Notes: generated from the letters alone by a model not told the origin. Positions 9,101 to 16,883 are shown, counted from the first letter of the stretch. The stretch is 20,258 nt of DNA from Plakobranchus ocellatus (GCA_019648995.1 BLXT01007309.1:4839541-4859798); one strand, 5' to 3'. Program-made: numbers and translations.

Positions 9101-11329
9101 AAAAAAAAAAAACTTTACAGAAGACATCTTGTCATTGGATATAAAACCATATATCAGTAGCATGTGGCATGTTCCATAATTTAAATTTTTTTTTTTTTTT
9201 AAGGTAGTGAAAGCATTCATCACTCTCTCAAATGAGTATAAGGAAAGTGACCAAGAAAAGCTTTCTCTGGAAATTCAGAACTTTGTGAAGTCGCAAACTG
9301 CTCCATACAAATACCCTAGAAAGGTAATAGTTATATGAATATCTCAAATTGTATAGTGTTTTAAAGAATCAAAGTTTTTGAAAGATATCATGAATGTATC
9401 TCTTTCTCTATCAATAAATTTATTTAAAATGTACCACCTTCAAGAATTTCAACATTTAGTGCTAAACTATAATACTCCTGGTTTCACATTTACTCTTCAA
9501 TTATTTTGAATATAGATTTGTAAGATTCTTCTCTTGAATCCTTCTCACATTTTGACCTTGTATTTCATTGTATAAGGTCAGAACCAGGAGTGTTTTGTTA
9601 GTTTGTTAATATAATAAAATCAGTGCCTAATAAATAATAACTAGACCAGCAAAGGTTATAGAGTTTAAACAATGCTCATGAATATTAATGGATGTGAGAA
9701 AAAATGTAACCCATACTGTAATTTGATAGGGACAATAATTTCTCATCTCCAGAATATATTTCTCTATTTTTTGTGCTCAGTGCATTTTTAAGGAAATAAT
9801 ATGAATGCACTCATAATTTAAGGTGATTGAATTTATTGAAATAAAGAAAAGTTCAATTAAATTTATAAGACTGTTTCTGTGAACCCATAGCAAAACCTTA
9901 AGATAAATTTCACTTCCATTGCATTAAATGACCTTTGTCAGAAAACGATTTTAACCAATGTGCTCCTGGCAGGGTGGTGCCCTGTTTACAAGACATAGTA
10001 TTGTCTGAAGTAATAGCAAAGCACATTGTTGAAGAGACATATAGGGCAAGGGTGATGAGTAATAAAGCAACCATTTTCATTCAATAGAATTTACCTTGGA
10101 AGGGCTAAAAAAAGAGCTGCCCAATAAAGCAAACTTGTAACAAGAGCCAGCATATGCCAGTCTTTGATAAGGCATAGATTTCTTTCTCAGTCACTAAGAG
10201 CTGGTGCTGTGAGTGGATGTCATCAAATGTATATTAGGGGGGAGATGAGAGTGGTAGGCTCAGTGGCATCTATATAACTATAAGCAATGCTAGTATAATT
10301 TGAGTGCCCTGTGCTTTCACTTACCAAACATTTTCCTAGATATAGATAATGCTCTCTATTATAGCTTAACTGATAGAGGGCTGGCCCAGCTCGTAATTAA
10401 CAATGGCCTATGGCGGGTGTAAGGGGCATCATCCTAATTTACAAAAGTATACGTTTTACAAAATTTGTCATAAATTTTAAACCAAGGAAGGTACAAACAT
10501 AATTCAAACACCAAAAATAGAAGATTGGATGCACTTTTTTATGATATATAACTCTAAGTATCAGTGATATTATGGGATATTGAAAAAAATTGACAACACT
10601 ATCTCGGCAGTGGGGCTAGGACTAGATCTAGATCTAGATCTAAATCTACATTCAGATTCATCATCGTCGGAAGAGTCTAGACGTAGCCCATCACCTTCTC
10701 CCTCCTCTACATCAAAATTAACATCACTTTCATCATCAATTTCAACTCCAACATCATCTACAGGGCTACCCTCATCTTCATCTTCTTTATTAGTCGATCT
10801 TTCTGTCAGTTGCGAGAGCAAGTTGAAGGTCATTTTGAAAAAATCGTAACTCGGTAACCATTCATTCAATTTTAGAACAGTTAACGGAAAACGAAAGTAG
10901 AACTCTTCAAGCAACAGAAACTATTTAGGCCCAGCCACTCTAAAGAAAATAAAGGGGCTTATTCCGTAGTTTAAAAATGTATGCTATAGTCAAGTATCAA
11001 CGGGCGATAGCGGGCGCTCCCGCCAACACCCATAAAGGGCGGTGGCGGGGGATAACACTTTTTATTAGTTAAGTGTTTTTCAATTTTGTTTTTTCTTTTG
11101 TATTCTGTTGCTTTTAAAATCTTATAAGTTCAGGAGGATAATTTTTACAAAAGGCTTTGGATAAATTCAAACTCTATTTCATAATGTATGCTCTTTATAA
11201 TTGGTTTATTGATAATAGCTTTTTTTTCCCGTTTTCTTTCTTTAGATTGAATTTGTTAAAGAGCTTCCAAAAACTATCAGTGGAAAAATTCGACGTGTGG
11301 AGCTCCGAAACAAAGAATGGAATATGTAG
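75..11329 (+). CDS. ACSM: Medium-chain acyl-CoA synthetase, ACSM3-like (13 exons, 5' end outside window)
   Basis: Spliced exons: 75-187, 2040-2158, 2618-2679, 3132-3186, 4013-4134, 5036-5192, 5765-5893, 6717-6791, 7441-7623, 8208-8335, 8791-8890, 9204-9323, 11246-11329. All introns are GT-AG and phases are continuous, giving 481 complete codons plus TAG. The family (ANL adenylating enzymes) activates fatty acids to acyl-CoA through an acyl-AMP intermediate, in the mitochondrial matrix in vertebrates. Seen in order: [17 protein letters not shown] (AMP/ATP loop), [62 protein letters not shown] and [10 protein letters not shown] with the catalytic lysine codon at 11285-11287. Vertebrate ACSM proteins are about 570-590 residues, so roughly 100 N-terminal residues are missing upstream. 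No frameshift or internal stop is seen, so the gene looks intact. Assignment to ACSM is firm. ACSM3 over other ACSM paralogues rests on remembered motifs. Confidence 0.95.
918..1600. mobile_element. TTAA-flanked MITE with terminal inverted repeats (piggyBac-like)
   Basis: The left end reads TTAA (918-921) then TTCACTTGCGGC (922-933). The right end reads GCCGCAAGTGAG (1585-1596) then TTAA (1597-1600). The two 12-bp ends are inverted copies with one mismatch at the outermost base. TTAA on both sides is the target-site duplication used by piggyBac transposases. The 675-bp interior has no ORF of note, so it would be a non-autonomous copy. It lies in intron 1 of the ACSM gene. The family assignment is inference from the TSD; the inverted repeats and TTAA are directly visible. 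Confidence 0.7.
934..1065. repeat. GC-rich subterminal repeats inside the TTAA element
   Basis: Variants of one motif recur just inside the left end. TGATCCCATAGGCGTG at 934-949 is repeated inverted as ACACCTACGGGATCAA at about 989-1004. GACGGGAAAGGCCT near 948-963 resembles CACGGGAAACGCCT near 1043-1056. Subterminal repeats commonly serve as transposase-binding sites in DNA transposons, so such a role is plausible here but unproven. Confidence 0.5.
2040..2158 (+). CDS. ACSM: ACSM exon b
   Basis: Acceptor AG is at 2038-2039 and donor GT at 2159-2160. Entered in phase 1, it ends in phase 0. It encodes [20 protein letters not shown] and then [18 protein letters not shown], which aligns without gaps to the ACSM segment PGT...KDILYRLQ.SKAK. 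The family usually has Pro directly before Gly-Thr (PGT). Here that residue is Ser and a Pro sits two residues earlier. Confidence 0.92.
2433..2474. repeat. Perfect 21-bp tandem duplication in intron 2
   Basis: Two adjacent identical copies of a 21-bp unit, 2433-2453 and 2454-2474, contain TTTTGTGTAAATTTAA. The rest of intron 2 (2159-2617) shows nothing beyond AT-rich sequence. Confidence 0.85.
2618..2679 (+). CDS. ACSM: ACSM exon c
   Basis: This short exon has acceptor AG at 2616-2617 and donor GT at 2680-2681, phase 0 in and phase 2 out. It encodes [20 protein letters not shown], the poorly conserved strand after VDEV in ACSM proteins. It is supported mainly by exact phase match to both neighbours and by the split Ser codon shared with exon d. 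Confidence 0.85.
3132..3186 (+). CDS. ACSM: ACSM exon d
   Basis: This 55-nt exon follows a run of T and CAG (acceptor 3130-3131), with donor GT at 3187-3188. Joined to exon c it reads [18 protein letters not shown], matching the DGW.NF..L...A segment of the family. It is entered in phase 2 and leaves in phase 0. Confidence 0.88.
4013..4134 (+). CDS. ACSM: ACSM exon e, carries the ATP/AMP-binding loop
   Basis: Acceptor AG is at 4011-4012 and donor GT at 4135-4136, phase 0 in and phase 2 out. It encodes [14 protein letters not shown] followed by [10 protein letters not shown] and [13 protein letters not shown]. TSGTTGxPK is the glycine-rich phosphate-binding loop (A3 motif) of ANL enzymes and is fully conserved here. 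An open frame extends upstream to 3887 but lies in the intron. Confidence 0.95.
5036..5192 (+). CDS. ACSM: ACSM exon f
   Basis: Acceptor AG is at 5034-5035 and donor GT at 5193-5194. With the two bases of exon e it starts [14 protein letters not shown], then [29 protein letters not shown] and FDPVDVLN. These match ACSM3-type SDTGWAKSAWSS and GACVFVHN segments at the same spacing. Phase 2 in and phase 0 out. Confidence 0.95.
5765..5893 (+). CDS. ACSM: ACSM exon g
   Basis: Acceptor AG is at 5763-5764 and donor GT at 5894-5895. It is a phase 0-0 exon of 43 codons. It encodes [20 protein letters not shown], then [12 protein letters not shown] and IAAGEPL. The SAPT and AGEP motifs (A4 region and nearby) line the acyl and adenylate pocket in this family. 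Confidence 0.95.
6717..6791 (+). CDS. ACSM: ACSM exon h, carries YGQTET (A5)
   Basis: This 25-codon phase 0-0 exon has acceptor AG at 6715-6716 after a T tract and donor GTAAGT from 6792. It encodes [19 protein letters not shown] followed by YGQTET. YGQTE is the A5 motif that contacts the adenine and phosphate of acyl-AMP. Confidence 0.96.
7441..7623 (+). CDS. ACSM: ACSM exon i
   Basis: Acceptor AG is at 7439-7440 after T10 and AAAG, and donor GTAAGG from 7624. It is a phase 0-0 exon of 61 codons. It encodes [20 protein letters not shown], then [21 protein letters not shown] and [12 protein letters not shown]. Compared with human ACSM3 from memory, it is one residue short before KP, and KPGSMGK reads KPESTGK, so a usually conserved Gly is Glu. 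Confidence 0.94.
8208..8335 (+). CDS. ACSM: ACSM exon j, A7/A8 region
   Basis: Acceptor AG is at 8206-8207 and donor GT at 8336-8337, phase 0 in and phase 2 out. It encodes [20 protein letters not shown], then [20 protein letters not shown] and SS. The GDRG aspartate binds the ribose hydroxyls, and the GRADD segment is the hinge between N- and C-terminal domains in ANL enzymes. Confidence 0.96.
8791..8890 (+). CDS. ACSM: ACSM exon k, start of C-terminal lid
   Basis: The acceptor tract ends TTTTCCAG at 8790 and the donor is GTAAGG from 8891. The codon split with exon j gives Gly, then [20 protein letters not shown] and [22 protein letters not shown] is a family hallmark (A8). Phase 2 in and phase 0 out. 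Confidence 0.96.
9204..9323 (+). CDS. ACSM: ACSM exon l
   Basis: The acceptor is a T tract followed by AAG ending at 9203, and the donor GTAATA starts at 9324. It is a phase 0-0 exon of 40 codons. It encodes [20 protein letters not shown], then [18 protein letters not shown], the C-terminal domain segment ending in the conserved APYKYPRK motif. Confidence 0.96.
9474..9591. repeat. Nested inverted repeats
   Basis: ACTCCTGGTT (9474-9483) pairs exactly with AACCAGGAGT (9582-9591). Inside it, TGACCTTGTA (9553-9562) pairs with TATAAGGTCA (9571-9580) with one mismatch. The two right arms are contiguous, while the left arms are 69 bases apart. Function is unknown. Confidence 0.55.
10570..10914 (-). 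CDS. Acidic and Ser/Arg-rich ORF within intron 12, uncertain
   Basis: This minus-strand open frame of 114 codons may start at the internal Met, 10833-10831 ([20 protein letters not shown]), giving 87 residues. The middle is strongly acidic ([27 protein letters not shown]), followed by [13 protein letters not shown]. It matches no family I can name. Acidic N-termini of this kind occur in piggyBac-type transposases and in nuclear proteins, so it may be a transposase fragment. It could also be translated low-complexity DNA, since the opposite strand is also open and Ser-rich. The codon pattern is unlike the AT-rich surroundings. Confidence 0.3.
   Translation of the reverse strand: MLEEFYFRFPLTVLKLNEWLPSYDFFKMTFNLLSQLTERSTNKEDEDEGSPVDDVGVEIDDESDVNFDVEEGEGDGLRLDSSDDDESECRFRSRSRSSPSPTAEIVLSIFFNIP
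10623..10646. repeat. TAGATC hexamer tandem repeat
   Basis: There are three exact TAGATC units (10623-10640) and a fourth degenerate unit TAAATC. On the minus strand this forms the RSRSR coding part of the acidic ORF. Similar hexamer runs are, as I recall, frequent in gastropod genomes. Confidence 0.75.
11017..11051. repeat. GC-rich imperfect hairpin
   Basis: CTCCCGCCAACACCC (11017-11031) and GGGCGGTGGCGGGGG (11037-11051) are inverted with three mismatches around the loop ATAAA. The sequence is strikingly GC-rich for this window and lies about 195 bp before the terminal ACSM exon. Confidence 0.6.
11246..11329 (+). CDS. ACSM: ACSM terminal coding exon with catalytic lysine
   Basis: The acceptor TTTCTTTAG ends at 11245, after a 1,922-bp intron. 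The exon reads [17 protein letters not shown], then [10 protein letters not shown] and TAG at 11327-11329. PKTISGKI is the A10 motif. Its last lysine (11285-11287) is the residue that catalyses adenylate formation. The end at ..KEWxM matches the family C-terminus, so the protein is complete at this end. Confidence 0.97.
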   Translation: MEFVKELPKTISGKIRRVELRNKEWNM

Positions 11330-11675
11330 ATTGTCTTTTTTCCTTTTTATTTTCTTTAACAGTTTTGATGCTATGGGTTGAAATTTTTAATTATTTTTAT
11401 GAAAGAGACAAATTGGAACTGCTTTACATTTCAAAGACAGCGAAAATCAAGAGATTTTATGCAAAACTTTAAAATGTTACACTTTCAGCAAGAAAGGCAC
11501 ATTTTGCCTTATGATGTCTTGGATATGGACATTATGAATAATATCGTATTTGTAAAGAAAATGGCTATAGGATATTTATAATGTTATTATCTAATTGTTA
11601 TTTCTTTTCTAAGCAAACCTTTTTGGTTAGAGTTAAAATGTCAAATTTAAGTGTTGCATGAACATATGCAATTTT

Positions 11676-11677
<2 letters not shown>

Positions 11678-11721
<44 letters not shown>
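11678..11721. repeat. T44 homopolymer
   Basis: An uninterrupted run of 44 T sits about 350 bp after the ACSM stop codon. It could be the poly(A) tail of a minus-strand retroposed sequence, but no adjoining element was recognised. It is also a likely site of assembly length error. Confidence 0.85.
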
Positions 11722-11726
<5 letters not shown>

Positions 11727-11893
11727 CAAGATCTTGAGACCAATCCAAATGAATTGAAGTCACATTTTGAGCAGCCAGAAATTGTGTGTAATAAGCTTTG
11801 CAATGGTGAAAGCTGTATAGAGATAAAGTGGTTCTGTGCTAAGATTTTGGAATTTTGTAGTTTCTGAATTAGGCATTGAAAAGAGGAAAAAGC

Positions 11894-11959
11894 AAATGTG
11901 AAATATCATTGGCTCAAAAATGTTACAAATGTGAAATATTATTAGCTCAAAAATGTTAC
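11894..11959. repeat. 33-bp tandem duplication, two mismatches
   Basis: Copies 11894-11926 and 11927-11959 share AAATGTGAAATAT and GCTCAAAAATGTTAC, and differ at two positions. Confidence 0.85.
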
Positions 11960-12149
11960 ATGTAACAGTGACTCATTAAAACTGGTCTTAAGACAAGAAA
12001 AAGATTTTTTTTATAGATGTAGCCAGTTAGTGATATGTCCAGCATTATGTCCAGTTATTCGAAAGTTAAATTAATCAATTGGAAAGGAAAGGAATACTTA
12101 TTTTTGTCAGCCTGTTCTTCATTCCAAAGTGAATAATCAACTTGAAACC

Positions 12150-12215
12150 AACACAGCATTAGTTATTAATATAGCAGATTATAACACAGCATTAGTTATT
12201 AATATAGCAGATTAT
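12150..12215. repeat. 33-bp perfect tandem duplication
   Basis: Copies 12150-12182 and 12183-12215 are identical, beginning AACACAGCATTAGTTATTAA. The unit length equals that of the duplication 200 bp upstream but the sequence differs. Confidence 0.9.
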
Positions 12216-12831
12216 GAAAAGAAAAGAAATGTTCTGTTGAAACTGAAAGTGAAAAATTTTGCATTTACAATTTTTGCATGATATTCTGTTTATATCATTT
12301 ATATCACATACCTATATAATGTTCATTAAATTTTGTTAATGTAATTAAATTTTGATATCATAATTATTTTCTTTTATAGATGTATCAGAGCCTATTCTCT
12401 CAAATCTGTTCACTGCAAGTTTAAATACAGTCAAATCCATTTGCAACATCTCAGTTGTAACAGAATTCCCACTGTTACTGTGATGTCTTCAAACTATTTT
12501 TTTCTCCCTTTTCGGGAAATGGTTTTAAAAAACTCTGTTATATTGGTGTAAATGAATATAGTTGGCTGTTGCGGATACATTGCTCACAGAATGATATGTT
12601 TTACAAATCATCTTTTAATTATTAACATGCCAATAATTTGTCTACTGAATATATTATCACCCCTTTATATCTTTGATTTTTTATTTAGGCACAAGTCCAG
12701 CTGATTACTTGATGTAAAAAATATATTTTCAAAGGGCTTTCTTTTTTAAAATTATACAGTACTTGTTATAAAAAAATTTACACGGGTAATACAATTTTCA
12801 GCTTACAAAAATTTCCAAAGTAAAAAATAAA

Positions 12832-14340
12832 AGTTTGATATGTTTCCTTGTATCCTGTTTTAGCCAAGATGCGTTGCATTATTGTTTCCAAACCGTATTG
12901 CTATGGAGATTTTATATTTTCATATATATTGCCATAACAGGCAGTAAAGATTATTTTTAAAGTACTCTATACTCAGCATGACACAATGCTCTGTTTTCTT
13001 TCCTTTTTGCCTAACTCTGCTGAAACTTTTATCCTTCATTAAAAAGTACTGATTAATTAGCATTTTTGTACCTTTTATACTGGTATCATTTAAGACTTGA
13101 TCAACATTTGGCTTGGATATCAAAGTTATTCACATTAATAATTGGGTCAAAGAAAATGTTCTTGATTTTTGGTTTAGTCTTTATAAACATTGTTTTGATC
13201 TGTTTAACGTGAATTGTGAAAACTTTGAATAAATAGAAAGCTTTGTTTTCTTTCATTTTTATGCTTGGATGTCGAATCAGAATAAGCTTTATCTGTGCTG
13301 CTTGTTCTTTCTTCTTTTCTACCACACTAATGTGTTAGCTTTCAAGCTGGATAAGTGGAAAAGAAACGTTGTGAGGATAAGACCCGTACTTGTTTTATTT
13401 TCCAGGAAATCTGATATTATAAGCCTGAGTATAGGCCACAAAAGAAAAGAAAAAATCTGGCAATAAGACTTACAGTGGAAAATGTGTTCACCATAGGTAT
13501 ACTAACTTCTGGACTGTTTTTTTTATGGTAAAGGGATGCACCAAAGAGTTTTAATTGAAGAAGGTAAAGCGTAAATTTTCTGATTAATCCTCATTATCAG
13601 CATATCTGACAGTCTAAATTGATCAATGGAGAGAAGTTACATTTTAGAATTTATCACCACTTTGGTCTGAAGTTCTTTCACAAAGGAAGATTAAAATATT
13701 GTGTACTTTGTCTTTTTTTCTTATTCAACAGAATAATATAATGTAACAAGAACAGTGTTACATTATTGTTATTTAAGTTATTCTGTTAGTATTTTGTGTG
13801 TGCTTCCATTTTTTATATTTTTTTATATAAGAATTAACATATTGTTTTACAATTTTTACAAAAGCCTTGCATTTTACAATTGTATTTTTTGCATGTTTTA
13901 TTTTTCGCTTTTCACGATCCTTATCATCAAATTATCATCCTTATCTTCAAATTAAAAAAAACCCAAAAAACTCATTAATTGAACATTGAAAGAAAATCTA
14001 TTGTAAATAATTTTATTACATCCTACCTGCAACTTTGAAATTATGTCATATACATGATTATTTTCACAAAGACATGCATTACATACAAATGGCATAGTTT
14101 TAATGTATGATTTGGAAGTTACGTTTGTGCTATATTTAGTTTCTAATCCCAAGTATTTCTTTACATTACATATCAAATCATGTTTTTGTCCACATTTATG
14201 TGACATACTTAAAAAAAAATTTTTTAAAAACAATTTTCATCTATTTCTACATTTAATTGTAATCATTTTATAAGTGTATTTTAAAAAGTTCATGTATATC
14301 TTCTTAATAATCATGAATAATTTGGAGTTAAATTGTCCTT
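12832..14340. other. Intergenic AT-rich sequence
   Basis: No gene was recognised apart from the uncertain small ORF at 13269-13466. The stretch 13500-14340 is very AT-rich, and its open frames (for example 13755-13955 and the minus-strand 13952-14233) are of the kind expected by chance. Confidence 0.6.
13269..13466 (+). CDS. Small ORF with signal-peptide-like N-terminus, uncertain
   Basis: The frame has 65 codons from ATG to TAA. It starts MSNQNK, then the hydrophobic stretch LYLCCLFFLLFYHTNVLA, then a basic segment (FKLDKWKRN). VLA followed by FK would be a reasonable signal peptidase site. The rest has no recognised domain and only one Cys pair, inside the hydrophobic part. It lies about 1.9 kb after the ACSM stop with no intron or promoter evidence, and T-rich DNA often gives such hydrophobic frames by chance. 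Confidence 0.2.
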   Translation: MSNQNKLYLCCLFFLLFYHTNVLAFKLDKWKRNVVRIRPVLVLFSRKSDIISLSIGHKRKEKIWQ

Positions 14341-14375
14341 TGAAAGACTTTACTCAACCATTGCTCCTTTTCGTG

Positions 14376-14519
14376 TGAGATCTACAAGCACCCATCTGTC
14401 GCGGGTTCGAGTGCCATCACTGCACTCTTGCCTCGCAAAAGGCCTGCAAGCCTGAGTACATCTTTTTGTGGATTTGCTACATGCAAAAACCAAACCAACT
14501 CCCCTTTTTTTTTTTTTTT
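14376..14519 (+). repeat. tRNA-derived SINE fragment (probable)
   Basis: GGTTCGAGTGCC at 14404-14415 resembles the RNA polymerase III B box, and the preceding GCACCCATCTGTCGCGG resembles the anticodon arm and variable region of a tRNA. The 3' acceptor half of a true tRNA is missing. About 90 bp of unrelated, GC-richer sequence follows, ending in CCCC and T15 (14505-14519). No good A box is seen, so it is 5' truncated or degraded. Confidence 0.45.
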
Positions 14520-16469
14520 GCATTTGTGTGTATGCCTGTGTGCGTGACCAAAAGGCATTATTTTAAATAGTTAAGTCCTAAATCACAAAAAAGTTAAAAG
14601 CTCTATTTGGGGGAATAACTTGTAAGTTGCTCACAATTAAGTTGGTCATTCTGCATTTTCATTTTCAAAGTAATAGAGAATTTTGTATCTGCCTTATAAA
14701 TCCTACTGTTACAGATTATAATGGGCAGCTTTTTAAAAGTGATGACATGATTTTGCATTTGGGCAGCAGCTCTGTTCTTTCAGATGAAAAGTATATTTTT
14801 TATTTTACTGTGCTGCCTAAGAGTATATGTTTTGTCCATCTCAGGAGATTAAGAATCAAATTATAATATGCTTCTATTATTAAAAATTTATATTTTTAAC
14901 CAGAAAAAGATTTGCTTTCTATTTTAAAAAAAAATATTTTTGCATTCACAATTGATCTTCATGCTTGTAATTTTCTCTTCTATCCCGAAAAAGAATGACC
15001 ACAAAAGTGGAACATAGTATGAGTAAAGGTGATTTATCAGCCTAGTAGGGTTTATGTCGTTGAGGTTAAAAAAATGTCAGCATCATTGCTTTAGGAACAG
15101 TAGACAATGGATTCCAAAACTTTCCAGAACTTTAGATTCAGTCTGCTTTGTGATTTCAATTTGTTTGTGAATTAAGTGAAGCATAAATGACGTACATTTG
15201 TATCTTGTGTGAAAAGATCTAATAGTCCAACACAAAGGAAATATGCAAGCTTTCTCTCACAAACCTTACAATGCAAAGTAAGGCATTAAACTAAGTGTAA
15301 AAGAAAGGGAATGAGTGAAAGGCCTGAGATTGCCACAGATTAAGGTAGACTGGTAATACCAATAAGTCCTATCAACATTTCAGTAGGTGCAACAATTTTT
15401 GAAATCACTTCGTTTCTCATTGATAAATGATTGAGGTAGAGTTGATAATTTGGCTTGTGTCATACTGTGTCTGCTATCTGTTATTCCGCATCAGGGTGAA
15501 AAATGATGTCTTCAAGACTTAAAAGGAAAATCATTGTACCCTGAGTGGTGAGTTACCTTTCAAGTTTCAAGCCAGTCATGAAAAAAACTTATCGTTAGAT
15601 TTACTACTGACTTTTTTGTGCCAGAGGATAGTGAAAAGAACAAACTCAACAAATGCCTTGCCTTCACTCATTCTTTTACCCCTTCCAGTAAAAGCTATTC
15701 CTTCTCTATTTTCTCATTGTCAGTGTGCTTGTTTCATTAAGCAGTATCCATTTTAAAGCCTGATATCCCATTTGTTCTTTCAAACACGCCCTTTGAAACA
15801 AAGGCACTGGTATCGGTCGCTAGAAATGACAAATAAACAAACACTTGACTCGCTTAATTGGAAGGCATACCTAAATTTAAAAGTCCATTCAATGGCAAAA
15901 AAATCCCTTATTTTCTGTTTCGATGAAAACATGATGGACCTTTTGAAAATTTACTTGTCATCAAACATAAAGATGTCATTGAGAAAAAAACAAAAGCCAG
16001 TCATCTAATTGATGACATGATGTAACAACTGACTGAAGAAGAAATCAGGTTTGCCATTAATTTAGCAAACATGTAGTTTTCAGACGGCTTATGAAGAGAG
16101 CAGGATATGACTAGGAAAGGCGAGCTGGCTGGACACCCACCTCTAGCCTTCATCTTATCTTCAAATTGCTTACATTTAAATTTCATCTTGTTTTCCTTGT
16201 TTGCAAAGCTGCCAACCATGATGTTGATAATATGGATTATTATTAATATTATGTTAATATCATCATTGTTAGTATTATTAAATATAGTAATAATGTGATG
16301 CCAGAGGATAACTGAGGCTAAGACCACGTACAAAACTGCACCTCGGAGGAAATCCACTCTTCTGATCCAGATGAGAGACTCAGACAGTTCTTAATGCAAA
16401 GAGCCAAAGAATTTGATTGCCACTAGCAAGTGCTGTTAGTAGAAGAAACTGGATTCCAAGATGGTTCTT
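14520..16469. other. Intergenic sequence, nothing recognised
   Basis: This is AT-rich sequence with scattered short open frames such as 14627-14866 and 15772-16008. The latter (78 codons, starting with a non-ATG region and rich in Lys, Ser and Leu) matches no family I know. The part nearest 16470 may include more of the decayed retroelement, but I cannot identify conserved blocks there. Confidence 0.5.
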
Positions 16470-16622
16470 TAAGTTGTATGAGCTAATGAGGAAAAGCACA
16501 CTAGAGCATAATTGCAATCTACGGTGACATTGTCTACCAAATATGCCAAGCCACGTGTGGAGCAAAACAACATGGAGACTTGAAAGCCTTCAACTTCAAG
16601 AAACAGCAGAAGGCAACATGAA

Positions 16623-16883
16623 ATGGAAATGCTCCGGAAGCAGTTAAGAAATCTCAAGAAGCAAATGAAAGCACCACCTGAAGGAGAGGCAGGTCTACAA
16701 GAACTGTTAAAAGATATGACATTCAGCCTTAAGCAGAGCCGTACCTGCCAGGAAAAGACAAAATTAGAGGGAAAACCAAGAGACTTTGTTCAAAGCCTCA
16801 TTTCAGACGCTAGGCAGCTCTTCCAGCAACAAGATTTGGATCTGGCGCAAAAAGAATTCGAAACTCATCTTTGCATGACATAA
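16623..16883 (+). pseudogene. Retroelement spacer domain upstream of RT
   Basis: The frame encodes a Lys/Arg-rich helix (LRKQLRNLKKQMKAPPEGE), then GLQELLKDMTFSL, KPRDFVQSLI and FETHLCMT before a stop. This matches the basic coiled segment and the DPFKFVKSLF...L..HL..TYSD block that precede RT in this retroelement type. The block right after HL..T is missing, joining within about 110 bp to the VQKG part of RT. Confidence 0.65.

Larger units (their letters stand above)
2680..9203 (+). other. Introns 3 to 11 (noncoding content)
   Basis: These are the introns between exons c and l, 313 to 901 bp each. They contain homopolymer runs such as C10 at 3628-3637 and A17 at 4532-4548, and a purine-rich stretch at about 3009-3050 in intron 3 that lies 80 bases before exon d. 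Short open frames such as 6006-6273 and 8958-9179 look like chance. No RNA gene or transposon end was recognised in them. Confidence 0.75.
9324..11245 (+). other. Intron 12 (1,922 bp)
   Basis: The longest visible intron separates exon l from the terminal exon. It holds a nested inverted repeat (9474-9591), a minus-strand acidic ORF (10570-10914), a TAGATC repeat (10623-10646) and a GC-rich hairpin (11017-11051). The stretch 9600-10560 is otherwise AT-rich with no recognised feature. The GC-rich and low-complexity content near the 3' end suggests an inserted element of about 0.5-0.7 kb, although matching ends were not found. Confidence 0.7.
11330..12831 (+). other. 3' UTR and downstream region of the ACSM gene
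   Basis: The sequence after the TAG is AT-rich. No AATAAA lies close to the stop. Candidate polyadenylation signals are ATTAAA at 11975-11980 and AATAAA at 12826-12831, with another AATAAA at 13228-13233. The true end of the transcript cannot be set from sequence. Two 33-bp duplications and a T44 run lie in this stretch. Confidence 0.5.

Noticed and set aside
8958-9179. 73-codon Lys-rich ORF in intron 11
   Set aside because: It lies between two phase-matched exons and is driven by poly(A) sequence. No domain is seen.
9553-9580. TGACCT ... AGGTCA as a nuclear receptor (PPAR/HNF4-type) element regulating ACSM
   Set aside because: The half-sites are everted and 16 bases apart in the last intron, which is not a standard response-element arrangement.
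10580-10849. Ser-rich plus-strand ORF in intron 12
   Set aside because: It is the opposite strand of the acidic/RS frame. Serine richness comes from TCATCA-type simple sequence, and only one strand could be real.
14370-14450. A functional tRNA gene
   Set aside because: Only the B-box half is tRNA-like. There is no matching acceptor stem, D arm or A box.
16001-16357. 118-codon minus-strand ORF
   Set aside because: It is Ile/Asn-rich from AT-rich trinucleotide-like DNA, has no recognisable domain and is open on the opposite strand as well.
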